From NCBI RefSeq assembly GCF_016495725.1, contig NZ_CP054705.1:2542001-2606000 (forward strand): a DNA stretch of 64,000 nucleotides. Reading direction: 5' to 3'. Position 1 is the stretch's first letter. Every line of letters begins with the position of its first letter. The notes beneath the pieces were generated by a model that saw only the letters and a list, made by a program, of their open reading frames with translations, searched no databases and was not told the DNA's origin. The position numbers and the translations under genes are program-made. Source of the stretch: Salicibibacter cibarius (GTDB lineage: Bacteria > Bacillota > Bacilli > Bacillales > Marinococcaceae). Positions 17,580 to 27,290 of the stretch are shown here, piece after piece.

Positions 17580-17984
17580 TTATTTTTGTAAAATGGTAAA
17601 AGCTGCAGTTGCAATCGCGATCAGTCGATCTTGATCATCAACCACTTTTGATTCCACCGGTAATATTCTTTTGCCCGGATGGACGATGTTTGCAGTGGCA
17701 TACAATGTTCCGTCCTTCACCGGAGCTACAAAGTGTGTATTTAAATAAATCGTCGCTACTCTAACGTCCTGGGATGAACGAATGGTTACGCCAATAATTG
17801 AATCCAACAGGGATGTAATGGACCCGCCGTGTAAGTATTGATTGCAATTCATTTGGTTTTCGGATACCGGCATTTTTATTCTCGCTTCCCCCGCTGATAA
17901 ATAATCCATGGATATCCCCATATGCTTCCAAAAAGGGGACTCTTCAAAATCATTCTTTAGCCAAGTTAAGTATTCGCTATCCAA
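17580..17984 (-). CDS. PaaI-type hot-dog thioesterase
   Basis: A 134-residue hot-dog-fold protein that probably hydrolyses acyl-CoA thioesters and frees trapped CoA. Family marks are [23 protein letters not shown] near residue 18, the active-site helix segment [18 protein letters not shown] near 48, and [18 protein letters not shown] near 75. The Asp/Asn pattern [10 protein letters not shown] fits PaaI/YbgC-like enzymes. It starts with TTG at 17984 after AAAGGGAGAGGG and lies 15 bases after the flavoprotein gene. Confidence 0.9.
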   Translation of the reverse strand: MDSEYLTWLKNDFEESPFWKHMGISMDYLSAGEARIKMPVSENQMNCNQYLHGGSITSLLDSIIGVTIRSSQDVRVATIYLNTHFVAPVKDGTLYATANIVHPGKRILPVESKVVDDQDRLIAIATAAFTILQK

Positions 17985-17999
17985 TTGCGCCCTCTCCCT

Positions 18000-18950
18000 T
18001 TATAAGTTGCCGTCCAACCTTTTGGTTGCTAGGTTTGCTTCCTTTAAAATTTGATAAAATAACTGGTCAACGCTCGGGATATCGTCAATCAGTCCGACCC
18101 CTTGGCCTGCCCAACCGAATCCTTCCTTCAAATCACCGTCTTGAATGAACTTTTGGTTGGCTTCGCCGTTGATGTATGGCCATAATTCCTCAAATGAAGC
18201 CCCTTTTTCTTCCATTTGAGCAATTTTTTCCGTCGCTTCCGAACGTAAGCCACGCGCAGGGATGCCGATTGATTTTTTGATAATGATGGTTTCATTTTCC
18301 TGTGCATTTACGATAGCTTCTTTATAGCGGGGATGAGCGATACACTCCTTTGTCGCGATAAACCGCGTTCCCATTTCTATGCCTTCGGCCCCTAAGGCCA
18401 AGGAAGCAGCATAGCCTCTCCCATCTACAATCCCCCCGCTTGCCAGCACTGGAATTGATACAGCATCAACGACTTTCGGGACTAAAACAATCGTGCCTAC
18501 ATCATCCCTGCCGAGATGGCCGCCACCTTCGGTTCCGACGACAATAACCGCGTCCGCTCCCAATTCTTCAGCCTTTTGCGCTTGCCGTACCGAGGCTACG
18601 AGCACGAGCTTTTTAATATTCGTTCCTTCCAATTGTTGAATAACGTTTTCTGGATTGCCCGCTGTTAGGGAAATTGCAGGAACTTCCTCCTCAATGGCCA
18701 CGTCCACAAATTGGTCTACCGGGCGTCTTCCTAAAGCAAAATTAACACCGAAGGGACGGTTCGTTAGCTGTTTTACTTTTCGGATTTCATCACGTAAATC
18801 CTTTGCATCATTAAAAAACGTAGCCGTGATCTGACCAAGTCCTCCCGCGTTTGAAACAGCAGCGGCTAGCTCGGCAAATGCCAGATAGGCCAGCCCGCCT
18901 TGAATGATCGGATATTTAATTCCAAACGTTTCACTCACCCTATTTGACAC
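18000..18950 (-). CDS. Nitronate monooxygenase family flavoprotein
   Basis: An FMN-dependent TIM-barrel protein of the 2-nitropropane dioxygenase / FabK-like family (316 residues). Visible features are the N-terminal KYPIIQGGLAYLAFAELAAAVSNAGGLGQI, the conserved His in VGTEGGGHLGRDD near 145, SGGIVDGRGYAASLALGAEG near 175, and GMGTRF-type phosphate binding (EMGTRFIAT). Members embedded in acyl-CoA operons often act as NAD(P)H:quinone or enoyl reductase-like enzymes, so true nitronate oxidation is only one option. GTG at 18950 is chosen because GAGGAG sits 9 bases upstream; the TTG at 18959 overlaps that site. First gene of an operon with its own promoter and cre-like site. Confidence 0.88.
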   Translation of the reverse strand: MSNRVSETFGIKYPIIQGGLAYLAFAELAAAVSNAGGLGQITATFFNDAKDLRDEIRKVKQLTNRPFGVNFALGRRPVDQFVDVAIEEEVPAISLTAGNPENVIQQLEGTNIKKLVLVASVRQAQKAEELGADAVIVVGTEGGGHLGRDDVGTIVLVPKVVDAVSIPVLASGGIVDGRGYAASLALGAEGIEMGTRFIATKECIAHPRYKEAIVNAQENETIIIKKSIGIPARGLRSEATEKIAQMEEKGASFEELWPYINGEANQKFIQDGDLKEGFGWAGQGVGLIDDIPSVDQLFYQILKEANLATKRLDGNL

Positions 18951-18976
18951 CCGGAACAACTCCTCATTTGATCGTT

Positions 18977-18991
18977 TTAAACCGCTTACAA
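18977..18991 (-). promoter_or_regulatory. cre-like operator (CcpA), one mismatch
   Basis: TTGTAAGCGGTTTAA on the minus strand matches WTGNAANCGNWNNCW except for the penultimate C. It lies at about +6 to +20 of the promoter at 19004-19032. Confidence 0.5.
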
Positions 18992-19003
18992 TTATTTGTC
19001 TCT

Positions 19004-19032
19004 ATTTTACTTATGAAAAAATTTTTTGTCAA
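19004..19032 (-). promoter_or_regulatory. Sigma-A promoter of the 19.0-15.2 kb operon
   Basis: TTGACA (19032-19027), 17 bases, TAAAAT (19009-19004). The same layout is seen at 28578, 43473 and 59242. The spacer is A/T runs then CATAAG. A shortened copy of this promoter occurs at 28975-28995. Confidence 0.85.
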
Positions 19033-19103
19033 ATAAAATAAGGATTGAAATTACAAATGTATCCATTTTGCCAAGTTTAATATTGATGGTTGAAAACCTA
19101 TTT

Positions 19104-19865
19104 TTATTTCTTTTTTGAAGCAAGAAATTCATCCAAACGATTTTGGGGAACATCTGTCGTAAATGAGAGAGCAAACTGATCAATACTATCTTTAATGGCA
19201 ATGTCCAATGAACAGTTCTGCCACGTTTCAAACAGCTGTTTTTGAGTGGCAATTGTCTGTCGATCGTTTTTTCCAATTTTTCTGGCCAAAACCTCTGCCT
19301 CACCTATCAAATCTTCTAATTTGACGACTTTGTTTATAAAGCCACGGTCATTGATTCGATCAACTGATACACTTTCACCGATTAATAGCATTTCTTTAGC
19401 CAAACTTAAGCCAACATGTTGCTGGAGCAGTACAGAGTCAAGGACAGATGGAATACCAAGATTAATTTCCGGCATAGCAAACATTGCATTTTCGGATGCA
19501 ACTCGCAGATCCGCAGCCATTGCAAGCTCCATAGCGGCGCCAATGCAATATCCATTAATCGCCACAATAACAACTTGCGGCATCGTCCTAACGATTTGAA
19601 AAACTTCTTTCAACTCTTCCATAAGTCCGCGTGCACTTTGTGGAGTCAGTCCATTAAATTCATCCACATTCATACCTGCACAAAAGGATTTTTCACCCAT
19701 CCCGGTAATGATAACGGATGTTATTTGATCATCCTTACTGATTTCACGCATATGTGAACCTAACTCACGGACTGTACTGCGATGTAAGCTGTTTAATTTT
19801 TGAGGATTGTTCAGTGTGATCCTCTCGGTATTTTCTTTACGTTCATATAATAAATGCTCTGTCAT
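19104..19865 (-). CDS. Enoyl-CoA hydratase/isomerase family protein
   Basis: A 253-residue crotonase. Both catalytic glutamates of the hydratase class are in place: INGYCIGAAMELAMAADL and FAMPEINLGIPSVL. The oxyanion-hole segment is GMGEKSFCAGMNVDEF. It therefore probably hydrates a trans-2-enoyl-CoA. I chose the ATG at 19865 because GGGAGGG lies 7 bases upstream; the longer frame to 19943 has no ribosome site. It is the last gene of the TAXI-TRAP / ADP-synthetase / dehydrogenase / MFS unit. A 25-codon relic closely resembling its C-terminus (LDIAI-DSI--F-L-FTTD-P) occurs at 40383-40457. Confidence 0.92.
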   Translation of the reverse strand: MTEHLLYERKENTERITLNNPQKLNSLHRSTVRELGSHMREISKDDQITSVIITGMGEKSFCAGMNVDEFNGLTPQSARGLMEELKEVFQIVRTMPQVVIVAINGYCIGAAMELAMAADLRVASENAMFAMPEINLGIPSVLDSVLLQQHVGLSLAKEMLLIGESVSVDRINDRGFINKVVKLEDLIGEAEVLARKIGKNDRQTIATQKQLFETWQNCSLDIAIKDSIDQFALSFTTDVPQNRLDEFLASKKK

Positions 19866-19975
19866 TTCAATGCCCTCCCGACCTATTATCAGGCCCGACT
19901 TCGGCCACTTGCGTTTGCGTGCCCCAAAAGGAAACCCATTCATCCCGATTGCATCATCTCCTCAGGCTTATATTC

Positions 19976-21193
19976 CTATTTTCGTTTAAATGTATTGCTT
20001 AAATATAAGGAAACGATACTCGCGGCTACTAATAAAATGCCCGTGACTCCAAAAGACACCAGATGCGTGCCGTAGGTATCATATCCCCACCCCCCGAGCC
20101 AGGAACTTAACATCGCTCCAATTTGGTGGCCGAAGTATGTCCAGCCATATAACAATCCGACAAGTCTCACCCCATATACATCCGACAATATCGCGGAAGA
20201 AAGGGCAATGCTGCCTGCCCAAACGATGCCGGCTATGGCTGCCACCAAATATAGCTGCCAAGTGACCGTAACGATAACCAGCGCGACCATTCCCAAACCC
20301 CTAACAAAATAAATTAAGGCGAGCAAGTGCTTACGTTGCACTTTGTCTGAAAGAACACCTAAAAACAGCGTACTCGGGATAGCGACAATACCGATTAAAC
20401 CAATCGCAAATGAAGCAGTGATCGGTGCAAATCCATGATCCTGCAGCATCGGCACACCATGAGTGCCCAAGAGATTCATGCTAAACCCGCATGTAAATAA
20501 ACCAAATGCGATAAGCCAAAATGGGGGTGTAGCTATCGCTTTTTTCCAAGTCAGTGCAGGGCTTGGATCTTGCGGGGCATTTTGTTTTACATCCGGGAGT
20601 GACGCACTTTCCGGCGGATGGTCTCGGATAATGAATATGGTGGTCGGAACGATGATAATAAGAAAAGCTGCGCCAAACAATAAGATGGTTGCCTGCCACC
20701 CAAACCGTTCAATTAAAAATGAGAACACCGGAGTCATGATGGCGATGCCGGCCATGGAGCCAGTAGATAAATAAAACAACGCTCTGCCTCGAAGCTTCGT
20801 AAACCAGCGGCTAATGATCGGTGTAAGTGCCACCGGGCTCGTAAAAGCAAGCCCGAATGATAAAAAGACACCGAATGCCATGAAAAAGTTTAACGGATGT
20901 TGCGCCAGGACGGTCCATACACAAGAAATGGTGACGATTATAATCCCTAAAATAAGCACCATATTTGTGCTATATTTTTCTACCAGATAACCCGCGATTG
21001 GCATACCGATGCCATACACAATCATTCCCACCGCGATGATCGTTGACAACTCGGTACGGGTGAAATTTAAATCTTCCATAATAGGCAGAACAAATGGGCC
21101 AACACCCATTCGCATGCCAACTGTCAACAACGTAATGACGGCAGCAGCCCCTACAATGTTCCATCCAAAATACCATTTTGGAATTATAATCAT
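19976..21193 (-). CDS. MFS transporter, OFA/monocarboxylate type
   Basis: A 405-residue, 12-helix major facilitator protein of the oxalate/formate and monocarboxylate branch, probably moving a carboxylate across the membrane. Typical segments are YFGWNIVGAAAVITLL at the start, GMIVYGIGMPIAGYLVEKYS near residue 60, WFTKLRGRALFYLSTGSMAG near 130, and VGLLYGWTYFGHQIGAMLSSWLGG near 355. Its ATG overlaps the stop of the upstream dehydrogenase by four bases (ATGA), so expression is coupled. Together with the TAXI-TRAP genes it gives this operon two different carriers. Confidence 0.92.
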   Translation of the reverse strand: MIIIPKWYFGWNIVGAAAVITLLTVGMRMGVGPFVLPIMEDLNFTRTELSTIIAVGMIVYGIGMPIAGYLVEKYSTNMVLILGIIIVTISCVWTVLAQHPLNFFMAFGVFLSFGLAFTSPVALTPIISRWFTKLRGRALFYLSTGSMAGIAIMTPVFSFLIERFGWQATILLFGAAFLIIIVPTTIFIIRDHPPESASLPDVKQNAPQDPSPALTWKKAIATPPFWLIAFGLFTCGFSMNLLGTHGVPMLQDHGFAPITASFAIGLIGIVAIPSTLFLGVLSDKVQRKHLLALIYFVRGLGMVALVIVTVTWQLYLVAAIAGIVWAGSIALSSAILSDVYGVRLVGLLYGWTYFGHQIGAMLSSWLGGWGYDTYGTHLVSFGVTGILLVAASIVSLYLSNTFKRK

Positions 21194-22986
21194 CCCCTTG
21201 TTTCGGTATACTCAAGTGCTTGCAACAATCCATCAACGATGTCCGTGGGAATCTCCTCCCAATCAATGACTGTGTCCAGCCATTCACTTACCGACTGATC
21301 AAACAAGGTGAGATCGTCTGCAGCTTTGATATAGCGATGATAATAATGAAGGCACAGAAATAGCTTACGGTAATTACCATTAACGTTTATATCGTGCTCT
21401 GCTTCTTCCAGCAATAAACTTGCAGCAATAAGATGATACATTTGCTCCATAAAGCGCCTGGCCGCTACATTATGTGTACGTGTTTGTTCTTGCGAGATTT
21501 TGTCCATGTGCCCGGAAATAACACTTGTACGTTTCTGGATGAGCTTTGCCGCGCGTTCAGTATAAGCATTCTCCAACCCTGAAAGCCGCTGTTCAAAATG
21601 ATGAAATAATGTACTGCCTGCATCTTCCTTGCGAATCGCCCTTAATACATCAAGGGAAACAATATTTGTCGTTCCTTCCCAGATGGAACCCAAATGGGCA
21701 TCGCGCACGAGTCTCGGGTTTACCCAATCTTCAATATATCCATTCCCGCCCCGAATTTCCATGGCCTCGGCAGTAACATAACGAGCACGCTTACAAATAT
21801 AACCTTTCAGTAAAGGCGTTAGAATGCGCAATGATTTTTTGGCATCTTCATCACCATTATCCGACTTATCAAACACATTCGCTGTAAAAAAAATCATGGA
21901 TGCGGCTGCTTCTGTATCGAGAAGCATTTCGAAAAGACCTTCCCGCATCAAAGGCAGCTGACTGAGTTGTTGACCGAAAGCCAGTCTTCCTCTTGATGCC
22001 ACAATCGATTCCAAATAGCTGCGTCTCATCAATGCTGCTGATCGAACGGCATTGGAAAGGCGTGATGAATTAACCATGGACATCATCTGCTTAAAGCCAT
22101 TTTCTATGCTTCCAACGACATATCCAACGGCTCCTTCAAAGGTGACCTCCCCTGAAGCCATGTCTTTTGTTCCGAGCTTATCTTTTAATCGATTGATGCG
22201 AAAGTCATTGTGCTCACCATTTTCTAATCTTTTAGGGACCAAAAACATTGCAAGACCTTTTGATCCTTGTTGCGCTCCCTCGGGACGGGCGAGAACTAGC
22301 GCTATGTCAGCTGACACGTTGGAACAAAACCACTTATCTCCCGTTATCTCCCAGTGATTGCCAACTTGCTTCGCTGTCACTGTATTGGCGCCAACATCGG
22401 ATCCGCCCTGTTTTTCTGTCATAAATTGGCCGGCTGTCCAAAGCTCATCCATATCGGTGCTTGTCAATCGAGGTAAGTATTTTTCTTTTATTTCATCGCT
22501 TGCAAACTTTTCAAGAATAGTTGCTGCCGAGTCCGTCATACTCATTGGACAACATAGGCTAAATTCACCTTGGGCAAATAAGTACCAAAATGAGTATTTT
22601 AAAACTCTGGAAAAAGGAGTCTGCCAATTCATCACACCTGGGCGATGGGACATTGCTGGAAGTCCAAATTGGCCATATCCGATCTCTTCCAACCTAAGAT
22701 ATGAAGAGTGATACTTTACATGGTTTACTTGTTCCCCTTTTTTATTATAAGAAACCAATTCAGGAGGATTGCGATCCGCATCGTGTGCCAGTTTATCCAC
22801 TTCATTGCCCGCTGTCTCCCCCAAATCTCTCAAAAGCGGGTGTACTTTTTCATATTCATCTTCCGATACGTAGTAGCGAAGTAAAAATTCCATATTTGGG
22901 TCTGTTTCAAAAAAGTTGAGCCCATGTGCATCATGCATACCCTGAACGACTGCTTCCGGTTTTGGGACTTGACAATGTTTTATCAT
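21190..22986 (-). CDS. Acyl-CoA dehydrogenase, large AidB-like type
   Basis: A 598-residue member of the large acyl-CoA dehydrogenases (AidB / isovaleryl-like, with an extra C-terminal helical domain). Marks are RPGVMNWQTPFSRVLKYS near residue 115, GQFMTEKQGGSDVGANTV near 190, GDKWFCSNVSADIALVLARPEG near 220, and the C-terminal catalytic segment LGSIWEGTTNIVSLDVLRA near 445 with the Glu retained. It would oxidise an acyl-CoA made by the ADP-forming synthetase encoded upstream. Its ribosome site (AAAGGA) lies inside the enoyl-CoA hydratase relic at 22993-23190. Confidence 0.92.
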   Translation of the reverse strand: MIKHCQVPKPEAVVQGMHDAHGLNFFETDPNMEFLLRYYVSEDEYEKVHPLLRDLGETAGNEVDKLAHDADRNPPELVSYNKKGEQVNHVKYHSSYLRLEEIGYGQFGLPAMSHRPGVMNWQTPFSRVLKYSFWYLFAQGEFSLCCPMSMTDSAATILEKFASDEIKEKYLPRLTSTDMDELWTAGQFMTEKQGGSDVGANTVTAKQVGNHWEITGDKWFCSNVSADIALVLARPEGAQQGSKGLAMFLVPKRLENGEHNDFRINRLKDKLGTKDMASGEVTFEGAVGYVVGSIENGFKQMMSMVNSSRLSNAVRSAALMRRSYLESIVASRGRLAFGQQLSQLPLMREGLFEMLLDTEAAASMIFFTANVFDKSDNGDEDAKKSLRILTPLLKGYICKRARYVTAEAMEIRGGNGYIEDWVNPRLVRDAHLGSIWEGTTNIVSLDVLRAIRKEDAGSTLFHHFEQRLSGLENAYTERAAKLIQKRTSVISGHMDKISQEQTRTHNVAARRFMEQMYHLIAASLLLEEAEHDINVNGNYRKLFLCLHYYHRYIKAADDLTLFDQSVSEWLDTVIDWEEIPTDIVDGLLQALEYTETRG

Positions 22987-22992
22987 TCTCGA

Positions 22993-23190
22993 TCATTCCT
23001 TTCTGGTATTATCTCCCCGTAAACTGCAGTGCTCTTTAAAATTTTCGGACTGGAAGCATATATCCTGCCCTTGCAATTCCATCTCCAATAAGGTTTTCAA
23101 ACCCTTGTTCAAATGTTCGTTCATCATCTTTTTCGCCATACCTCTGGCAGCTATCGCTTTCTTCTCTAACTTTCCAGCTATATCAATGGT
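22993..23190 (-). pseudogene. C-terminal relic of an enoyl-CoA hydratase (PaaG-like)
   Basis: In a frame offset from the synthetase stop, this stretch reads TIDIAGKLEKKAIAARGMAK, then KKMMNEHLNKGLKTLLEMEL and QGQDICFQSENFKE. It closely matches residues near the end of the intact crotonase at 57576-58358 (KIMNEHLNKDLKNLLEMEA, QGQDICFQTEDFKEG). The 5' two thirds of the gene are missing, and the last residues diverge before a TGA at 22993-22995. The relic starts inside the last codons of the ADP-forming synthetase, so a recombination joint lies at about 23180-23200. Confidence 0.85.
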
Positions 23191-25331
23191 TTTGCTTTTG
23201 CCACAGTCTCTTCATTTTGTTTCCATACAATAATGCCATCTAAAGCCGCAATCCCTTTGCCGTCTTCAAATACCCATAGTGGGTTAATATCCATCTCCTG
23301 AATTCGCTCTTGATGGGTTGAAGCAAATTGGGAAATGCGCACAAGGGCATCTGTCAATGCCTGAATATCCCTCGTTGTTCCACCTCTGACCCCTTCGAGA
23401 AGAGGATAACCTTTCAATTCTTTTAACATCGCAAAAGCTTCTTTATCAGTAATAGGAGCGCGGCGAATCGATATGTCTTTCAATACTTCTACGAAAATAC
23501 CTCCCAAACCACACACAATCAAAGGCCCGAACTGAGGGTCTTCCTTAACACCTATAAACATCTCAACGCTTTCGTCCTGTAACATCTCCTCAGCAAGAAT
23601 ACCCTCAACATCCGCATCAGGGTTATACACGTGTAAGGAAGAAACGATAGATTCATAAGCTTCTTCCAGTTCGGCAGCATCTTTGATGTTTGCTTTAACA
23701 CTGCCGGCGTCTGTTTTATGCAACACATCTTTGGAGATTCCTTTACAGACGACCGGATAGTGGACATTCGTTTTTACTTCCTGCAAGTGTGCACGATCTT
23801 TAATGAGCGTGCCTCGCGGAATCTTTATCCCTAAAGAATCTAGTTCTTTTTTGACACGAACTTCAGTCCAAATGCCGGTTGCATCTATATTCTCTTCTAT
23901 TTGCACGCCACCATCCTCGAATTGATCTGGCTCTTGTCCCCGGCTAAAACGAGAGAAGTTTGATAAATGTTTGATCGCAAACATTGTTTTATAAGACGTC
24001 GTATAAACAGGCACATTTGCTTTTTCCAAGATCGTTCGTCCCTCACCTGTAATCTCCGCCGTTCCCGTGATCGTCACGATAATTGGCTTAGCGGTAGTCT
24101 TATCAATTTCGGCGACTTTTTTGCATATTTTTTGGCCTAACTCTCCCCCGAATGTCGTTTGAATGACGATGACATCTACCTCATCTTCATTGATCAAAAC
24201 CTCAAGGGTGTCTGTGAAAATATGTTGCTCCTTCAAAGCCTGTGCCGTTATATCAATCGGATTTAATGCAGATCCGTAGGACGGGATAATTTCCTCTACT
24301 TTAGCTTGTGTTTCATTAGGCAAACGGACGAGTTCTAATCCGAGGGGTTCACTGTAATCCGCCATGGCAATGCCAGCTGCCCCGGAATTGGAAATGGTTA
24401 CAACTCGATTTCCGTTTGATTGCTTTCCACGGGAAAAAACTTTCATTAAATCAATCATGTCGTCGACATCATTGGCAGTTACCAAACCGTATTGCTTAGC
24501 GATTGCCTGGAACGTTTCATCAGACCCTGTTAACGAAGCGGTATGGGACATCGCCGCTTTTCTTCCTATTTCTGAGCGACCGGCTTTTAAGACAATGAGC
24601 GGTTTTTTTAACGTTTTGGCCCTTTTCGCCAATCGAATTAACATTTCGCCATCAGGAATCCCTTCCAAATACCCTGCCACAACATCTGTATCCCCATCTT
24701 CCAGCATGTAGGCGATACAATCCAATGTATGAAGGTCGATCTGATTCCCAGTATTAATAACGTGAGAGAAACCTATGTTTTCCTCTTGGGCCAACCCGAA
24801 AAGGGAGAAACCAAGGGCGCCGCTTTGAGAGGCGAACCCTACGTTCCCGGAAAGAAAACCTTCCTTTGTCTCAAACGAAGTTGAAAAGCCGAGCGGAATG
24901 CTTTTCTTCACATTTAACAAACCTATACAGTTAGGGCCTAAAATCGTTATCCCCGCTTTTTTAGCTTTTTCCAGCACTTCTTCTTGCAATCGTTCACCCT
25001 CTTCACCGATTTCTGCAAAACCTGAACCGAAAAGAATCACACTGCGGACATTTTTTTGCTCGCATTCGGAGAGAATTTGCATCATTCTTTTAGAAGAGAC
25101 GGCGATTAAAGCAACGTCTACTTCTCCGGGAATGTCGAGAAGGCTAGGATAGCAGGTAAAGCCTGCTATCTCCTCGTACTTCGGATTTATCGGGTAAATT
25201 TGCCCTTTAAATTGATGTCGAATTAAATTTTTCATAGGTTTTCCGCTGATGGATGTAAAATCTTGGGATACTCCTACTATCGCTATCGATTCAGGGTTCA
25301 GTAATCGTTCGATGGCTTCTCTTTTAGACAT
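23178..25331 (-). CDS. NDP-forming acyl-CoA synthetase (acetate-CoA ligase family)
   Basis: A 717-residue fused alpha-beta enzyme that makes acyl-CoA from acid, CoA and ATP with release of ADP, a reversible and energy-saving activation. Order of parts: CoA-binding Rossmann domain (SIAIVGVSQDFTSISGKP, residues 12-30), succinyl-CoA-ligase-like domains with the phospho-His segment AAMSHTASLTGSDETF near 265, and the C-terminal ATP-grasp domain (YPVVCKGISKDVLHKTDAGSV near 535, GLGGIFVEVLKD near 625, EMDINPLWVF near 685). A strong AAGGAGGT precedes the ATG. It lies 22 bases after the TAXI permease. Its last residues overlap the crotonase relic, so the native C-terminus may have been altered. Confidence 0.93.
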   Translation of the reverse strand: MSKREAIERLLNPESIAIVGVSQDFTSISGKPMKNLIRHQFKGQIYPINPKYEEIAGFTCYPSLLDIPGEVDVALIAVSSKRMMQILSECEQKNVRSVILFGSGFAEIGEEGERLQEEVLEKAKKAGITILGPNCIGLLNVKKSIPLGFSTSFETKEGFLSGNVGFASQSGALGFSLFGLAQEENIGFSHVINTGNQIDLHTLDCIAYMLEDGDTDVVAGYLEGIPDGEMLIRLAKRAKTLKKPLIVLKAGRSEIGRKAAMSHTASLTGSDETFQAIAKQYGLVTANDVDDMIDLMKVFSRGKQSNGNRVVTISNSGAAGIAMADYSEPLGLELVRLPNETQAKVEEIIPSYGSALNPIDITAQALKEQHIFTDTLEVLINEDEVDVIVIQTTFGGELGQKICKKVAEIDKTTAKPIIVTITGTAEITGEGRTILEKANVPVYTTSYKTMFAIKHLSNFSRFSRGQEPDQFEDGGVQIEENIDATGIWTEVRVKKELDSLGIKIPRGTLIKDRAHLQEVKTNVHYPVVCKGISKDVLHKTDAGSVKANIKDAAELEEAYESIVSSLHVYNPDADVEGILAEEMLQDESVEMFIGVKEDPQFGPLIVCGLGGIFVEVLKDISIRRAPITDKEAFAMLKELKGYPLLEGVRGGTTRDIQALTDALVRISQFASTHQERIQEMDINPLWVFEDGKGIAALDGIIVWKQNEETVAKAKPLI

Positions 25332-25352
25332 ATTGAAACCTCCTTGTTAATG

Positions 25353-27257
25353 TTACCTTTGACTCACGTTTTCTTCCGTTGTATTCCCTATCTTCTTGCT
25401 TATATAAGTAATAACATAAAAGATTATCAACATTGTAACGACAATCATATTTACTGCGAAGTTAGGAACTAGCATCGCGATACCACCAATAGAGAAAATG
25501 ACCCTGTGAATCATTGTCATGCTGCCATAGCCAATAAGATATCCTTGCAACGCGGATGCAATAAGGAAGACGCCGACCAATGCCGTACCGATGCTAAGTA
25601 GCGATTCCGTCAATGTGCCACTCCAAATTAATGCAGGTTGGTACACAATGAAAAACGGGATGAAAAACGTAACGATACCCAATTTTGTCGATACAACTGA
25701 TGTTTTCAATGGGCTCGAATTTGCTATTCCGGATGCCGTAAACGAGGCAAGCGCGACAGGCGGTGTAATGTAAGATGCAGTTGCCCAGTATAGAACGAAT
25801 AAATGGGCCGCAATAGGATCAACACCAACCCCTACTAATGCAGGAGCCAACACAATAGCTAAAAAGATATAACTTGCAGAAACGGTCATCCCCATACCGA
25901 GAATGAAACTTGTGATCGCGCCGGCAATCAATAGCAGTAAAAGATTATCACCTGCCATCATAACCAGTTCTCTTGAGAATGAGAAGGAAACGCCTGTTGC
26001 AGAAAAAGCTCCTACGATTAAACCGACACCCGCAATCAAGGAAATAATTTCTCCAAGCACTTTGCCAGTGTCCACGATCATATCTCCGAGATTCTGCAAA
26101 CTAAAACGTGTAGACTTCCGTAATGTAGCCAAAATAAGAATTAAAGCGCTGGCATAGTACGGCGCTTGTCCCTCCGATTGAATAAACACGAGAACGAGAA
26201 TCAGCGTTATCATGCTTGCCAGGTAAATCCAACCTTGGCTTAAAGTCTTTAACACCGGTGGCAACTCCCTTTTCGGAATCCCGCGTAAATCATGTTTGGC
26301 AGCATAGCCATCTACCTGGAGAAACACAGCTATAAAATACAAAGCTGCCGGAATGGCCGCCGCCACTACAATTTCTAAATACGCAACGCCGACGAACGAT
26401 GCCATAATAAAAGCGGCAGAACCCATGATAGGCGGTGCAATCGTTCCACCGGTTGATGAGGTTGCTTCAACGGCCGCCGCATACTCGGAATCGTATCCGG
26501 ATTGCTTCATCGCTGGGATCGTCATTTGACCGGTCGTCACGGTATTTGAAATCGCACTCCCGCTTAACATCCCAAAAAATGCGCTCCCCGCAACGGAAAC
26601 TTTCGCCTCTCCACCTCTTTGACTACCAAAAACCGACTGCGCCAACTTGAAGAAAAACGTACCTCCTCCGGTATGTGTGAGAATCACGCCAAACACTAGG
26701 AACCCAACAACCAATGACCCCACCGTATCCAAAGGAACACCAAGCACACTATTTGTACTCATGATATGGTTATTTGCCAAGGTAATAAAGTCGAAGTTTT
26801 GCCCTTGTAAAAAATACACCGGGATCACATGGGCAAAAAGCGGATAAATCGATATGATACCGCAAATGGCAAATAAAATCTTCCCTCCGGCCCGGCGTAA
26901 TATTTCAAGAACAAGCACCCATAGTACAACCGCGGCAATGGTCGGTGCTACCGGTGCCACCCAGTCCCATCCTTCCAAAATAATGCGCTCACTGTTGAGG
27001 CCTAAATAAAGGGTTGCGACAAGTGTCAACGCAAAACAGATAACATCGTAATAACGAATGGAGGTATCTGTTTTCTTAGCTGGCAACACTAGGAATGAGA
27101 TTGACATAAATGTGGCAAGTAAATAATATAAATATTCATTTTGTAACGGAGCAAATCCGAATAATCGTAGATAAAAAACATGATTAACGGATAATAATAC
27201 CCCTAAAAGCGTCGCGATGATAACAATGACTTTCCAAGGTCCGTGTATACGATTCAA
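25353..27257 (-). CDS. TRAP transporter fused permease (DctQM), TAXI type
   Basis: A 634-residue fused permease. The N-terminal ~170 residues correspond to the DctQ-like part and the rest to DctM. Signature segments are NSVLGVPLDTVGSLVVGFLVFG near residue 165, SGSAISNTVTTGQMTIPAMKQSGY near 230, and EATSSTGGTIAPPIMGSAAF near 260, with the second Gly-rich loop ASYITPPVALASFTASG near 490. TTG start after GGAGGGATAGG. It pairs with the binding protein at 27291-28463, 33 bases upstream. Acyl-CoA synthetase follows directly, so the transported acid is probably the synthetase substrate (inference). Confidence 0.95.
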   Translation of the reverse strand: MNRIHGPWKVIVIIATLLGVLLSVNHVFYLRLFGFAPLQNEYLYYLLATFMSISFLVLPAKKTDTSIRYYDVICFALTLVATLYLGLNSERIILEGWDWVAPVAPTIAAVVLWVLVLEILRRAGGKILFAICGIISIYPLFAHVIPVYFLQGQNFDFITLANNHIMSTNSVLGVPLDTVGSLVVGFLVFGVILTHTGGGTFFFKLAQSVFGSQRGGEAKVSVAGSAFFGMLSGSAISNTVTTGQMTIPAMKQSGYDSEYAAAVEATSSTGGTIAPPIMGSAAFIMASFVGVAYLEIVVAAAIPAALYFIAVFLQVDGYAAKHDLRGIPKRELPPVLKTLSQGWIYLASMITLILVLVFIQSEGQAPYYASALILILATLRKSTRFSLQNLGDMIVDTGKVLGEIISLIAGVGLIVGAFSATGVSFSFSRELVMMAGDNLLLLLIAGAITSFILGMGMTVSASYIFLAIVLAPALVGVGVDPIAAHLFVLYWATASYITPPVALASFTASGIANSSPLKTSVVSTKLGIVTFFIPFFIVYQPALIWSGTLTESLLSIGTALVGVFLIASALQGYLIGYGSMTMIHRVIFSIGGIAMLVPNFAVNMIVVTMLIIFYVITYISKKIGNTTEENVSQR

Positions 27258-27290
27258 AACCTATCCCTCCATTCTAAGTTAGACACTTCT

